Of a DNA stretch of 64,000 nt, positions 42,481 to 52,632 are shown piece by piece. Each line of letters begins with the position of its first letter. Position 1 is the stretch's first letter. The notes under the pieces were generated by a model. That model was given only the letters and a program-made list of their open reading frames with translations, was not told the DNA's origin and did no database searches. This DNA comes from Diphasiastrum complanatum (taxonomy: Eukaryota; Streptophyta; Lycopodiopsida; Lycopodiales; Lycopodiaceae). The DNA is taken from NCBI GenBank assembly GCA_029204225.1, contig CM055094.1:70404252-70468251 (forward strand). Reading direction: 5' to 3'. The translations under genes were made by a program, and so were the position numbers.

Positions 42481-43990
42481 GGTGCTTTTGGTTCAGTCAT
42501 CTTGAAGGGTGGGTTCTTCATGATGATGTAACTGATCATTCATATCCGTACGTAAATTTCTTGGAGGCTGCAGTAGTGAAGAATGAACTTCTGCTATTGC
42601 TTTAGTAGCTTCAAGCTCCTCTTCTTCTTGCAGATGTTTGATCCACTACCTCATATTCTGATATCTTCATTTTTCTACATTAAGACTTGGATAGACCCTC
42701 AATGTTGTTGGCGTATCATTCAATGGTATGGAATCAGCAGGTACTAGATCCGCTACTGGTTCTTTTTGCTTCTGTGCTCTAGTGACCACCATCAACGGTG
42801 CACTTGATTTAATCTGAGCTTTTGGTCTTTGCTTGATTGTTATCAAATTTACAAGAGCTGTAGCTAGTGGTGCTTTTGATCTTGCTAGACATTCTTTGTA
42901 GCAATGCCCATAACCACAGTCATGACAGAATGGTACAAATAACCCTTTATTTGGACATTGTGCAACTCTATGATTTTCTCCACATGAAAAGCATCCAAGT
43001 GGTGCTCTGGTCCAATTTCTAGAGGCTTGTTGTTGAGCGGCAGCATAAATAGCATACTATTCCGAAGATCCACTTGAAGATCCACCTTCTTGTTCATTAC
43101 CATAGTTCCATTGCTCAGCACTTATGTATGGTTTTGGTTCCATCAAATTGGCAGGAGGAGCAGAGTGCTTTGGTGGGGCAGGTAAAGCTAAACGTTCTAG
43201 GTATCCAAGAGCAGATTGTCACGGTCTAGCTGCTGGATTTCCTCCATAATGTGGTTCGCGATATCCCATTTGGGCATATTGTTGCTGAATTATCCGAGGG
43301 TTGAAGTTACAAAAAATAGTCTCATGGTCAGGTGAATTACATAGATGGCAAACACTGATTTCCATTCGTTTTTTCAATTGAGGACACTTGTTCACTATGT
43401 GAATTCCTATACAAAGAGAACACCAGACATTTTTCCTGGTAGGAAAAGACTTTACAAACTTCACAAGTTCCTTGTACGCTTGTACGTGGAAATTTTTCAA
43501 TGCTTTGATCTTCTCATCAAATTGCGACTGCAACTTTTCCATCTGTTTTTGTTGGTTCTTCCCAACTTTCTCGAACTCATTGAGCATCATTTCTGCAGTA
43601 GCGTTGGAATTCGTTGATGCAATAGTGGTGGATGTCGTAGTAGTCTACCCTGTTGTATAAGGCAACATACTGATATTTGGCTCGCCATCTGAATCTTCAT
43701 TCTCCTCCCAATTGCATCGTCCATAGAGTTTTGCAAGAGTGCATACTCATTATGGCATTTCAGCTCACGTCTGATCTGTTTAGGTAGACCTGACAAAAAT
43801 CACATAATCATGACATTTTCGTTAATCATATCAAGTTCGCACTTAGATCTGAGACATTTCACCCGTTCAATGTAATCTCGAACCATTTCCCTCTTTCCCA
43901 TTTTAATTCTACTTAAAAGTAGGAAAGGGTCTTCCATAAACTTCCGCGGTTTGAACCGTGTGATAAGGGCTCGTTTAACAACCTCCTAGT
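42481..43990 (-). pseudogene. Ty3/gypsy gag C-terminal half (element II)
   Basis: The minus strand holds PKQIRRELKCHNEYALLQ (43,790-43,700), a coiled coil, then knuckles CSLCIGIHIVNKC and CHLCNSPDHETIFC (43,460-43,310), and a further Cys/His-rich segment at about 42,890-43,000. Upstream, gag breaks off at about 43,990-44,010, where leader sequence follows directly. Comparison with element III shows that about 360 bases, including the start codon, have been deleted. Confidence 0.75.
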
Positions 43991-45076
43991 CTAGATTTTG
44001 AAATTTGATCAATCGATACTTCTCAAAAATGATAAATCTCTCAGAAGCAAATCAGAATATATCAGATTTGATCCAAATCTTGACAGAGACTTGATCTGAA
44101 AAATCAGAAACTAAAAATAGGACTGACGAGGGTTCACTAGGCGAAGATTGGCTCGTCAAAGGTTCAACAGTGCTATTTTGGAAAAAAAAAAAACTCTCTG
44201 AACAACTTTTCTAACAATTTCTTGGGAAATAACCTTCACCGACCTCTCAAATGAAAGATTTGACACAGATAAAACTATGAAAATCCGGACAAAGGTTTCT
44301 GACACAAGATAATACAATTTCTTTGGTTTGGCGAGGGTAAAAATCAAGATTTTTTGTGATTTGATCAAGAAGAATCTTTGCCAAACTCAAAAATAGTATT
44401 TTACTATAAATAGAATTCTTTGAAATCTCGACGAAGTTTTTGGCGAAGGATCAAGAGTAATACTAGTATTTTTGCAAAAAAGTGAGTTCTTGACAAAAAT
44501 ATGGCAATATGACAACTAATTTTCTGAAAACCCTTATATTTTCGGTATTATTATTCGCCGACTTGGCAATAGATAGATCTGAATCACACCTAAGCACAAT
44601 GAATCGAGAGAAGATTCTTTTTCTGTATTTTTAGGGTTTTGGTGATTTTTTGACGCTTTTTCTGATGTTTCTGAAAATCTGCTAGGAAATAATCTTCGCC
44701 CTTCAAAATGAAGGTTTTGTGAACAAAACTGAAGGTGTCTGCAACTGAGCGAAGGTTTCTTGAAACAGGGTAAAAAGTTATCAGCTTTGATGATGCTTTC
44801 TGCCTCTTTTTGACCAAATCTAACAAATTTGACCAACTTTTGTTGTTTTTTCTGATATCTCATATCCAATTGGGTCTTAAGATTGGTGATCTGAATAGCT
44901 TTTCCTATTTAAAAATCAAATTATATTTTAAACAAGCAAATCTACTCAAATCAAGCAAAATCAATTCCAAACTAACCCTAAATGCAGATCTAACACTATT
45001 CATGCCACGACAAGATGCCTAATACAAGCTAACCATCCAACAATCATGCTGCAAACTGAAGAATTGGTGTAGCTCA
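43991..45076 (-). other. Gypsy element II 5' leader
   Basis: Non-coding leader between the primer site and gag, colinear with 60,180-61,369 of element III. It contains several GCGAAGGTT-type motifs in both orientations. Confidence 0.55.
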
Positions 45077-45091
45077 TTGGCAACAGCGCCA
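45077..45091 (-). other. Gypsy primer-binding site (element II)
   Basis: On the minus strand TGGCGCTGTTGCCAA lies five bases inside the LTR end. Confidence 0.6.
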
Positions 45092-45095
45092 AAAC

Positions 45096-45810
45096 TGTAG
45101 TGGGTTTCTTTACTTGCCTAACCCGAATATCTAGTCAATCTAGCATCACAGAGATGAAGTTAGTCATGCGCAGGTTCGTTCCCATGAGAGCGATAGTATA
45201 GTTCAGATTTCAACATGAATGGAGGATCCAAATCTAACACTAACATCCATTAACACTACGATCCATTAACACTACGCATCCACAACAAAGATAGCTTACT
45301 CTTTCTCTCTCATAAAAAGTATAATAACATACAATCCCAATAACATTCAGATCCAACAATTAGCAAAAACCAAAGAAAGCATGAGAGATGGAGAAGGAAA
45401 GAACAAGAGCAAGGACATTCATCAATTCATTTATGAAGAGAACCAATTTGCTTTATTGAAATGAGGAAATGAACATGAGGAGCAACTCGAGTTGGTCTCT
45501 TTTTATAGTAGAGAGGAGGACCTTGGCCTCTGAATTCTATTGGTCCATTTCTGCCTCCCTAATTATTCAAATTTTAAAAAGTGTGGGAACCATCAATATT
45601 GGAGGGAAACCCAACTTTACTCACTAACTTGACATTTAGGCCCTGCGACATTAAAAGTCCCGCAAAAAAGGCCTAAAGTCCTTCTATTGACTTTTAACTA
45701 ATCAAATAACTATTTGACCATCAGGTTGGACTTACACACGCAGGATGCCAAATCCCTCTAACTTATTAACTAAGGTTTGGGTTGCCTTGGGATCCGCAAA
45801 CCCTCCAACA
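45096..45810 (-). repeat. Ty3/gypsy 5' LTR (element II), 715 bp
   Basis: On the minus strand it starts TGTTGGAGGG at 45,810 and ends CCCACTACA at 45,096, with the primer site directly after. The TATA box CTATAAAAAG lies at 45,499-45,508 (minus). Element III carries the same LTR end at 61,389. Beyond 45,810 CACTA copy B begins. Confidence 0.75.
45499..45508 (-). promoter_or_regulatory. TATA box of gypsy LTR
   Basis: CTATAAAAAG on the minus strand, about 300 bases into the LTR. Confidence 0.55.
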
Positions 45811-46781
45811 TGCTCGCATGTGACCAACCGTACTTAGTTTGCAAGCTCAAAAGTAGCAAACAAGCTCGCAACTTTGACATTTGTGTACCCTCATACAAAG
45901 GAGTGGATGCCAAGCCACGCATCATCTCTTCTTTGCTTGTCAATGTAGCCTCAGGTGGATTTGTGAAGAATGCATCCATCATGTCATCCATGTCCCTTTC
46001 GTGATCATGTGATATGAATGGCACATCCTCGTGTGTTGTGTCTCCTAGGGACATATCTTCGTGCAAGTCCATGGGTGGTGTATGTGAGGAAAGTGCCATG
46101 GTGGCTCTCATGTGCTTGCATGTCTGAATCTTGTGGATTGCATGGCAACATCTGGTTGAATTCTTCGATGGTCATGTGAGTGTGAGTCATCATCCTACAC
46201 AATACAAGTGCAACAACGATCAAGAATAACAAAATATTCCTCCAATCAGAAAGGGTGCCAAACAACATACATGAAAAATGAGCGTTCAATGATGTATATA
46301 AATTAAAAATACAAATAGGTTTGCAAAGTAGAACTCACCGAAGAACCGACGCACAAATAATGACTCCCTCTCAATCTGACCAGACATGCGAACGTGTGAT
46401 ATAATGGTACGTCGCTCTCGTTGCAGTGCATACTTACATCATGCACATGGGCATGGTATTCTCTAGTGTAACCAGGCCTCTGATCCTATATGTGATGGTC
46501 TTGCCTCACCATCTAAGGATGAGGAATGTGAACTCGCCATTTGCATTGATGCACCTTCACAATTGACAATGGATGGAATACAAAATTAGAAATGATCAGC
46601 AATACATAAAACAAACTAGATAAATGCATTGAGATGAACAAAAGACATGTATGTAGTAATTAAATTTGAGTCTAGTGCAACTAGTCTCTCGAAATTAGCA
46701 ATACAATTGCAAGATCGGATTACGCCTAGATATGCGAAACATTCCTACATGCATCATTACATGGCTAGCCTCGCTCTTCAG
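45811..46781 (-). pseudogene. CACTA TNP2 N-terminal part, copy B
   Basis: Minus strand: upstream exon text as in copy A (46,450-46,200), then an open exon with DTTHEDVPFISHDHERDMDD and STPLYEGTQMSKLRACLLLL (46,111-45,815). It is cut by the gypsy LTR at 45,810/45,811. Its right end (46,781) is the same point where copy A stops (8440), so this is probably the true edge of a shared unit. Confidence 0.75.
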
Positions 46782-47689
46782 TTTTTGCAGTTTCTTTACT
46801 ATACTATATTGTCGACTTTCTCGATTTGTGGAAATAGGTCTGGACTGGGTTTCTGTCAGAACCGTCGGTTCCCATATCTGGTTCCCAATATATACTATTA
46901 TATAAAAATTAATAAAAAAGCATTTCAAAAATGATTATTGCTATAATAGTCACTTGCTAAAAGCCATTAATGAATGTTAGGTTTTGTATAGTGAATTGAT
47001 ACTCGGGTTATACCCCGCTCCAAGGCTCAAAGGGACCAGACAGTTCTCAACTGTGGCCAGTTCTTACAAAGGAACATATCCGCTGGTTCTACACATAAGC
47101 CGGTTTAGGGTAAAAGGTGCACCCGCCGGTCAAGGTCTTAATTAGAACCGGGTTAATAAGCGGGTGGAGAACCGAAAATAAAAAATCGTTACCTGGCTCA
47201 AGAATAGTGGTTGGATGCCAAATACGTCGATGTTTGGACACTTATGACATCCTTTAACCAGATGATCAATACAATTTAGTTTATAAAAAATTGTGCCGTC
47301 AAGTGCACTATATATTCTTTGACAAGGCTTGGGAGGAGGAGTCGCCAATCTTTGAAAATTGTGTGTTTTGAGAATGCATTAATTTTGAGTTGATTTAGAA
47401 TGCATCAAATTAGAATTCACCTCGAAACAGACAAGGAATACTAATTCTAATTTAGTTAGGGCCTCAGAATTACCCTTGGTATACTGAAGCTAGAGTGAGG
47501 TGTATACCGAGGCTCAGACAGATTCTTGAAATTTTCAAAAAGACAGATTTTTCGCGGCATTTTTGAAGAGGGAAGAGGAGTGGGTGATGGAATCAAGGGA
47601 CGTACCTGCTGCCTTTGTCCTCTCCCTATTTGTTGATCCTTGCTCTCGTTATTCTCCTCACATTTGAGTGCTCCTCTTGCTTCTCTTGC
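46782..47689. other. No gene recognised
   Basis: It contains alternating GAACCGG and CCGGTTC words (46,850-47,180) that could be ends of a small non-autonomous DNA element, but no clear inverted repeat pair was found. Confidence 0.3.
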
Positions 47690-47935
47690 TATTGCTCTTT
47701 GTTTTCTCCTCTTGCATTTTGCTTGTTCTTCTTGCTCCTCTTGCACTTTGCTTGTTGGTCTTGCTCTTCCTCTTAGCTTAGTCCTTGCAAAATCAAATGT
47801 GGGAAGGTCAAGATAGAAAGGGAAAGTGGAGGATGGAGGCTTTTTTATTTGTTGGATGCAAGGTAAAATCTCCTTTCTCACTCTCTCTTTCTCTAGCATC
47901 ATAGTATCCATCTCAATGTGATCTCATTTTGGTTT
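47690..47935. repeat. Repeat shared with 24,676-24,950
   Basis: See the entry at 24,676. The minus-strand frame through it (47,911-47,456) is low-complexity Glu/Lys/Arg and not supported as a gene. Confidence 0.5.
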
Positions 47936-47940
47936 TAAAG

Positions 47941-48168
47941 AGTTTAGACAATGAGAATTCAGTAATTCCCTTGTCTAAGGAACCCCAGCCGCCTGCTAGC
48001 GGGAAAGTGGGTGATACAAGGAAGTTTGCTATTGTCCTAGTTCAGGATTACATTTTGGTTACAGTTGTCGAGGAAATTGTGGAAGAGGCACCACTTGACA
48101 CTACATGATTGGCTCCTCAAGAAAAAAAAGAAGACACAAATGATATTGATGATTTTTTGGTAGAATAA
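47941..48168 (+). pseudogene. Short coding-like segment with acidic end
   Basis: A 76-codon frame: SLDNENSVIPLSKEPQPPAS, RKFAIVLVQDYILVTVVEEI, one TGA, then EKKEDTNDIDDFLVE and TAA. Composition is protein-like. No family recognised. It could be the last exon of a lost mobile element. Confidence 0.3.
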
Positions 48169-49290
48169 ACTCTTTTTTATTGTGTATTGAAATCTTTCTT
48201 ATTATTTTAATATTTTTAAATTTGTTTGTGTTAAGAAAATATATTTAACAGTTTTTTAATGATTTGAAATCAAGAATTTCAAATATTCTAAAAACTTGAA
48301 CATTAATAATCATTCGCAAAACTAGAATTGCAATGTACTGTCAGGTTTTTAATATTCTAATTTTTCGTTGTATTTCTTATAGTAATTTATTAGAAATAAT
48401 TTCATTTGCAATCTTTGAATGTTTAAATATTCAATGAACACACATAGGTATTTGAAATATAAGTAAAGATTTAAATATTGATTAAAATTTTTGTCATAAT
48501 TTAACAAAAGAATTTCTTGATACAAGAGTTGTAATTTAAAAAACTTGAAAAAATCAAGAAAAAAAATAAAACTTTTGTTTGAAATAAGCAAAAAGTTTTT
48601 TTTAAGTTATTCTAGTGGTTGTGTGTCTAATGATTTTATTTTGAATAGTATTATTATTTCATATAAGCTAATTTGCATTTGAATAGTATTATCATTCCAT
48701 ATAAGCTAATACAACATTTTTTTAGCATTACAATATATTTATTTAAAGCATTTTAAATATGGGTATTTTTTAAAAAGAATTTAAAAAATCGAAAAAAATG
48801 GGTCTCCATGTCATTTATCTTTTTTTTGGTCATCGTGTTTTCTACGCATCATTCTACATTTGTTTCATTTTGTTCTAGTTTAAACCTGCCATCGCTTTGT
48901 TATGTTTTGTGCTTGTTTTCTAGGCAACATGCCGACAAAAAATGAATATCTAAAAAATGTCATGTATGTGGGAGGTAGTTGCTACCTCCAATATCTGGTC
49001 GAATGCACATTTATGGAGGTTTCCTCCAAAGGTAGCCTCTTGCATGTGGCGCAACTACAGATGGGTGTATGTAAAAGATGGCCTTTTTCTTAATGTTTCA
49101 AAAGTTTTACAAGCTCTAAAGTTAAAAAAGGACGAGCGTGGTCGCGGAGAGATAGAGCGAGGCCTATGCAAACTTTTTTTGGGGGGCACCTTTTTTTTTT
49201 TAAATTAGGATTTTTTAAAGATTTTGAGGGTAAAAATATATTCCACAATTAAGGTTTTAGCTAAACTAAAAGTTAAAAATATCCAGGTGT
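48169..49290. other. AT-rich, no gene
   Basis: Nothing recognised. The 3' part (49,080-49,200) shares a GAGCGTGGTCGCGgAGaGATAG word with 49,470-49,495 upstream of the S-protein gene. Confidence 0.35.
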
Positions 49291-49765
49291 GAATAGGACC
49301 TTCAGAATGGAAACCTTGAAAAGCTCTAGATTTACGAATCTAGAGTTTGGGGGAGGGAAAATAGTCAAAATGTACGATGGGAATAAAAGTTCATTTGTGC
49401 TTTTACATTGAGCCACGGGTGCCGTAAAAATGGGAGTTGGGGAAAGTTGGAGAAGAGCACTTTCAAAAGAGCGTGGTCGCGAAGCGATAGATTTAAAAAT
49501 TTGGAGGGAAAAAATAAGTGAATATAGAGGTGTTAGAGAGAGCGACCCAGAAAAAAAGCGAGGGAGAGCGAGAGCGAGAGATAGATATAGAGCGATCAGC
49601 GAGCGAGCAAAGAAGCGATCAGCGATGGATGGCAGCGGTTCCGCGTTGACACTACTGCACGTGTTGGATTGGATAAAGCTACAGATCAGTGGATGCGCAG
49701 TATCCACCAGATCATCAGGATCGCGTGCTTCTCTTGATTTGTCCTGCGGAATAAGGCGATTCGTG

Positions 49766-50293
49766 ATGTTTACATTGCTGATGGCAGTACTGTTGTTGAG
49801 CAGTCGTCCCTCCGCTGAAGCTGCATCCTTCCGCGTCACGAATTTCATAAACGGAACTATTGGTTTGCACTGTTATTCCAAGGACAACGACTTGGGACTA
49901 CATACGTTGAATTTCGAGCAGGATACTATTTGGCATTTTGGTGGTATGCCATGGACCGAGTTTTGGTGTATTTTTGAGTGGGACGGCCACAAAATGCGCG
50001 AGCTAACTTGGGGTTTCTTCACAGTAAGTCATGACTATCACGCTATCTGTCCCCTTTGATGCTGTTCTTTTCAGGCTTTTCTTGAGTTAATGTCATTTTT
50101 CAATCTATCTTTACATCACTTCAGAATCTGAGGAGGCTTTTGAAATAGTACGCATTTTGTTGATGTAAATGGCGTTCACTTTGCGTTGCAGCGATCGACG
50201 AGCTTTGATTTTGACTGGTGGGTCTTTCCGGAAGGCCTCTATTTAAAAGAAAGTGCGATAGATCCAGCGGTACTTATTCGGAAATGGCAGTGA
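49766..50293 (+). CDS. S-protein homologue (plant self-incompatibility S1 family), two exons
   Basis: Exon 1 is 49,766-50,023 and exon 2 is 50,192-50,293. The intron 50,024-50,191 (GTAAGT...TTGCAG) joins in phase 0. The product is about 119 residues. Residues 1-19 are a clean signal peptide (MFTLLMAVLLLSSRPSAEA). The mature part shows the family pattern: VTNFINGTIGLHCYSKDNDL, IWHFGGMPWTEFWCIFEW, then WGFF and, after the intron, FDWWVFPEGLYL. Secreted; in poppy a family member is the pistil S-determinant, and most homologues have unknown ligand roles. Odd points: an intron in a family that is mostly intronless in angiosperms, and no Cys in exon 2, so the usual third and fourth cysteines are missing. 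An in-frame ATG at 49,625 (or 49,430) would add an unlikely N-terminus. The GA-rich 49,480-49,624 is better read as 5' UTR. Confidence 0.85.
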
Positions 50294-50956
50294 TGGAAGC
50301 ATTTTCATTTTCTTGTCTTTCTCCAGTTAGAAGAGTTTTCACTGTTCAAGGACGATGTAGCGTGATCAAGCAAATATACGCTACATTCTGATCCTGCTTA
50401 AGCGGCATATAGGAAAAATGATACATCACAATAGACTGAATAGTCATAAGCCTTAATGAGACAGCTTTTATGAATTAGATTTCTGAAGGAAGCTTGTTAG
50501 CCGAAACATCCAGTCTCTTAAAATTTCTGTTCTCTCGATTTTATAGCCCAGTATTGCAAAGGTGGAATGCTTCGTAACGTATTGAAAAGCCTTCGTCAGT
50601 TGAAGCATCACTCATTATAACGTGTTCAAAGTTTAAACTCAACCTACGCAAGCTGGTAAGTGACAACTGTCTACATTCCATAACCACGTTCTCTCCTATC
50701 AGTTGCCTATATCCATGGATTTTTCTGTAGATTTTGCATGCGTGCAGATCTTATATTAAGATTTAAGAACACTGCACCTGTAGTGTAGGCGATGAAAAGG
50801 ATGAAGAATAAAATGAACATTGTGATATCGGTATTATGTCTCCTGACTAACTATCCTTCACTTAGACAACCACGCTAAATGCAATTATTTTCTGCCAGAA
50901 TTCCATGTTTAATACCAGCTGCTCCTGCATAAACTAGCACAAGAATATCTTGTGTC
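50294..50956. other. 3' flank of the S-protein gene, no further gene
   Basis: No coding frame of note. It probably holds the 3' UTR. Confidence 0.4.
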
Positions 50957-51186
50957 AATCGTTCCTTTGTGAGTCTGTTTAGTAGCGCTCCTCTACAAAT
51001 TAGTTGTGGTGTGATTGTTTACACTTGTTCTCGTCTCTCAATTTTGATCGAGACAATCGTTCCTTTGTGAGTCTGTTTAGTAGCGCTCCTCTACAAACTA
51101 GTTGTGGTGTGATTGTTTACCATTGTTCTCGTCTCTCAATTTAATTCGAGAGAATCGTTCCTTTGTGAGTCTGTTTAGTAGCGCTC
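50957..51186 (+). repeat. 98-bp tandem repeat, 2.3 units
   Basis: Units start AATCGTTCCTTTGTGAGTCT at 50,957, 51,055 and 51,153, nearly identical. The third unit is cut after AGTAGCGCTC at 51,186 by a copia LTR. Confidence 0.85.
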
Positions 51187-51497
51187 TGTTGGGATGAATT
51201 TCTCTTTAACGATTCAGCTAATGACAGAAGCGAATTCAGACAATCAAAGAGATTATCTAGAGATGATTACACAAGCGATCACGAACGTGAGAAAAATTCG
51301 ATAGTCTAAAACAACATGAGAGCGTATCATTACGAAAAGAGTCATCTGTACATATAACGCATTTACGATGCGTATCAAGAAAATACTATTTACGGCCTTC
51401 TTGTTTCCGTGACAAGAAACTAACTTTATGCATTAACTATGGTTATGATCTAACTTGAATTGTAGTATGTCCAACCCATATCAATATTAACCCAGCA
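51187..51497 (-). repeat. Ty1/copia 3' LTR (element IV), 311 bp
   Basis: On the plus strand it runs TGTTGGGATG...CCCAGCA (TG...CA ends). On the minus strand a purine tract (AAGATGGGGAT) precedes it directly, as expected of the polypurine tract next to a 3' LTR. The first base pair after the interrupted tandem repeat marks the insertion point. Confidence 0.7.
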
Positions 51498-51511
51498 ATC
51501 CCCATCTTAAT

Positions 51512-52630
51512 TCATGGTGGATCATGTCTACTTAGTCCTAACATATCTCTCAACATGACAAGACGATCCTTGCTCAAGGCCTTAGTCATCAGGTCAGCAA
51601 TCATCAGCTTAGTGGGACAATACTCTAAACTGATTATACCATTTTGCACCAAGTCCTTAACATAATGATATTGCATTTCAATGTGTTTACTTCTCTTGTG
51701 GGAACCTCCATTCTTGCACAAAAAGATGCATCCCTGGTTGTCATTTTTCATGACCATATTCTGAGTGCAGATCCCTATTTCCTGACAGAAATTCTTTATC
51801 CACACGCATTCCTTTGCACCTTGACACAAGCTCATGTACTCTGCCTCCGTGGAGGACAGTGCCTCTGATTTCTGCTTGACACTTCCCCAACTTATTGCAG
51901 CTCCACTCATGATGAAAAGGTAACCACTAGTTGACTTTCGGTCATCAACATCTCCTCCCCAATCGAAATCCGTATATCCACATATTCCACCTTCTCTGGA
52001 GCTGTAATGTAGAGCATAATCCATAGTCCCTTTAAAATATTTGATCACTCTTTTGCAAGCTCTCCAGTGTTCAATACCTGGGTTCTCAGTGAATCTGCTC
52101 AACTGTCCAATGGCAGTGGCTATGTCAGGTCTAGTGCAAATCATGGTGTACATGATGGATCCAATCAGGCTCCTGTATGGACATAGCTTCATCTGCCTTC
52201 GTTCATCATCTGAGATTGGCGACATCTCTGTGCTTAATCTGACACTGGGATCCAGTGGCACTCCCAACGTGGTTGAATCATTCATCCCATACTTTTGATA
52301 TACCTGTTTTGGGATAACCACATCTCCCCCTTTTTTTTGTCCCTCTTTATGTGGATCCCCAAATAGTAATGTAATTCCCCTAAGTCCATGTCAAATTCTT
52401 GGCTTAGCTCATGCTTGCATTGATTGATTGAATGGGTATCATTCCCTATGACAATCATGTCATCTACATAAATTGCTACAATCAAAACTGACACTTGATG
52501 ACGCTTATAAAAAATACTATTGTCTGAGACACACTTCTTGAACGATCTGTCTAGGAAGTACTTTTCAACTCTCTCACACCATACTCTCGATGCTTGTTTG
52601 AGTCCGTAGATCGCTCTGTTTAGCTTGCAG
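51512..52630 (-). pseudogene. Ty1/copia RT end and RNase H (element IV)
   Basis: The minus strand continues the RT: AIYGLKQASRVWCERVEKYF, the catalytic YVDDMIVIGNDTHS (about 52,450-52,470) and LHYYLGIHIKRDKK. A frameshift follows near 52,285, then YGMNDSTTLGVPLDPSVRLS, the DIATAIGQLSRF region, and RNase H with GYTDFDWGGDVDDRKSTSGY, SSTEAEYMSLCQGAKECVWI and KHIEMQYHYVKDLV, ending GLSRHDPP at 51,512. Normal end of a copia polyprotein. Damaged by the frameshift and the stop at 52,633. Confidence 0.9.
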
Positions 52631-52632
52631 AC

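Noticed and set aside
47456-47911. 151-codon minus-strand frame rich in Glu, Lys, Arg
   Set aside because: Low-complexity translation of a purine-rich strand that belongs to a repeat; no domain and no sister copy in the same frame at 24.7 kb.
49430-49765. N-terminal extension of the S-protein homologue
   Set aside because: Arg/Glu-rich text translated from a GA-rich leader; the start at 49,766 gives a standard signal peptide directly before the mature domain.
49273-49848. 191-codon minus-strand frame opposite the S-protein gene
   Set aside because: It overlaps the signal-peptide exon and GA-rich leader in antisense; the plus strand has family motifs and a good splice.
50957-51186. Regular repeat considered as a CRISPR array
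   Set aside because: 98-bp units are contiguous without unique spacers, in a plant nuclear context.
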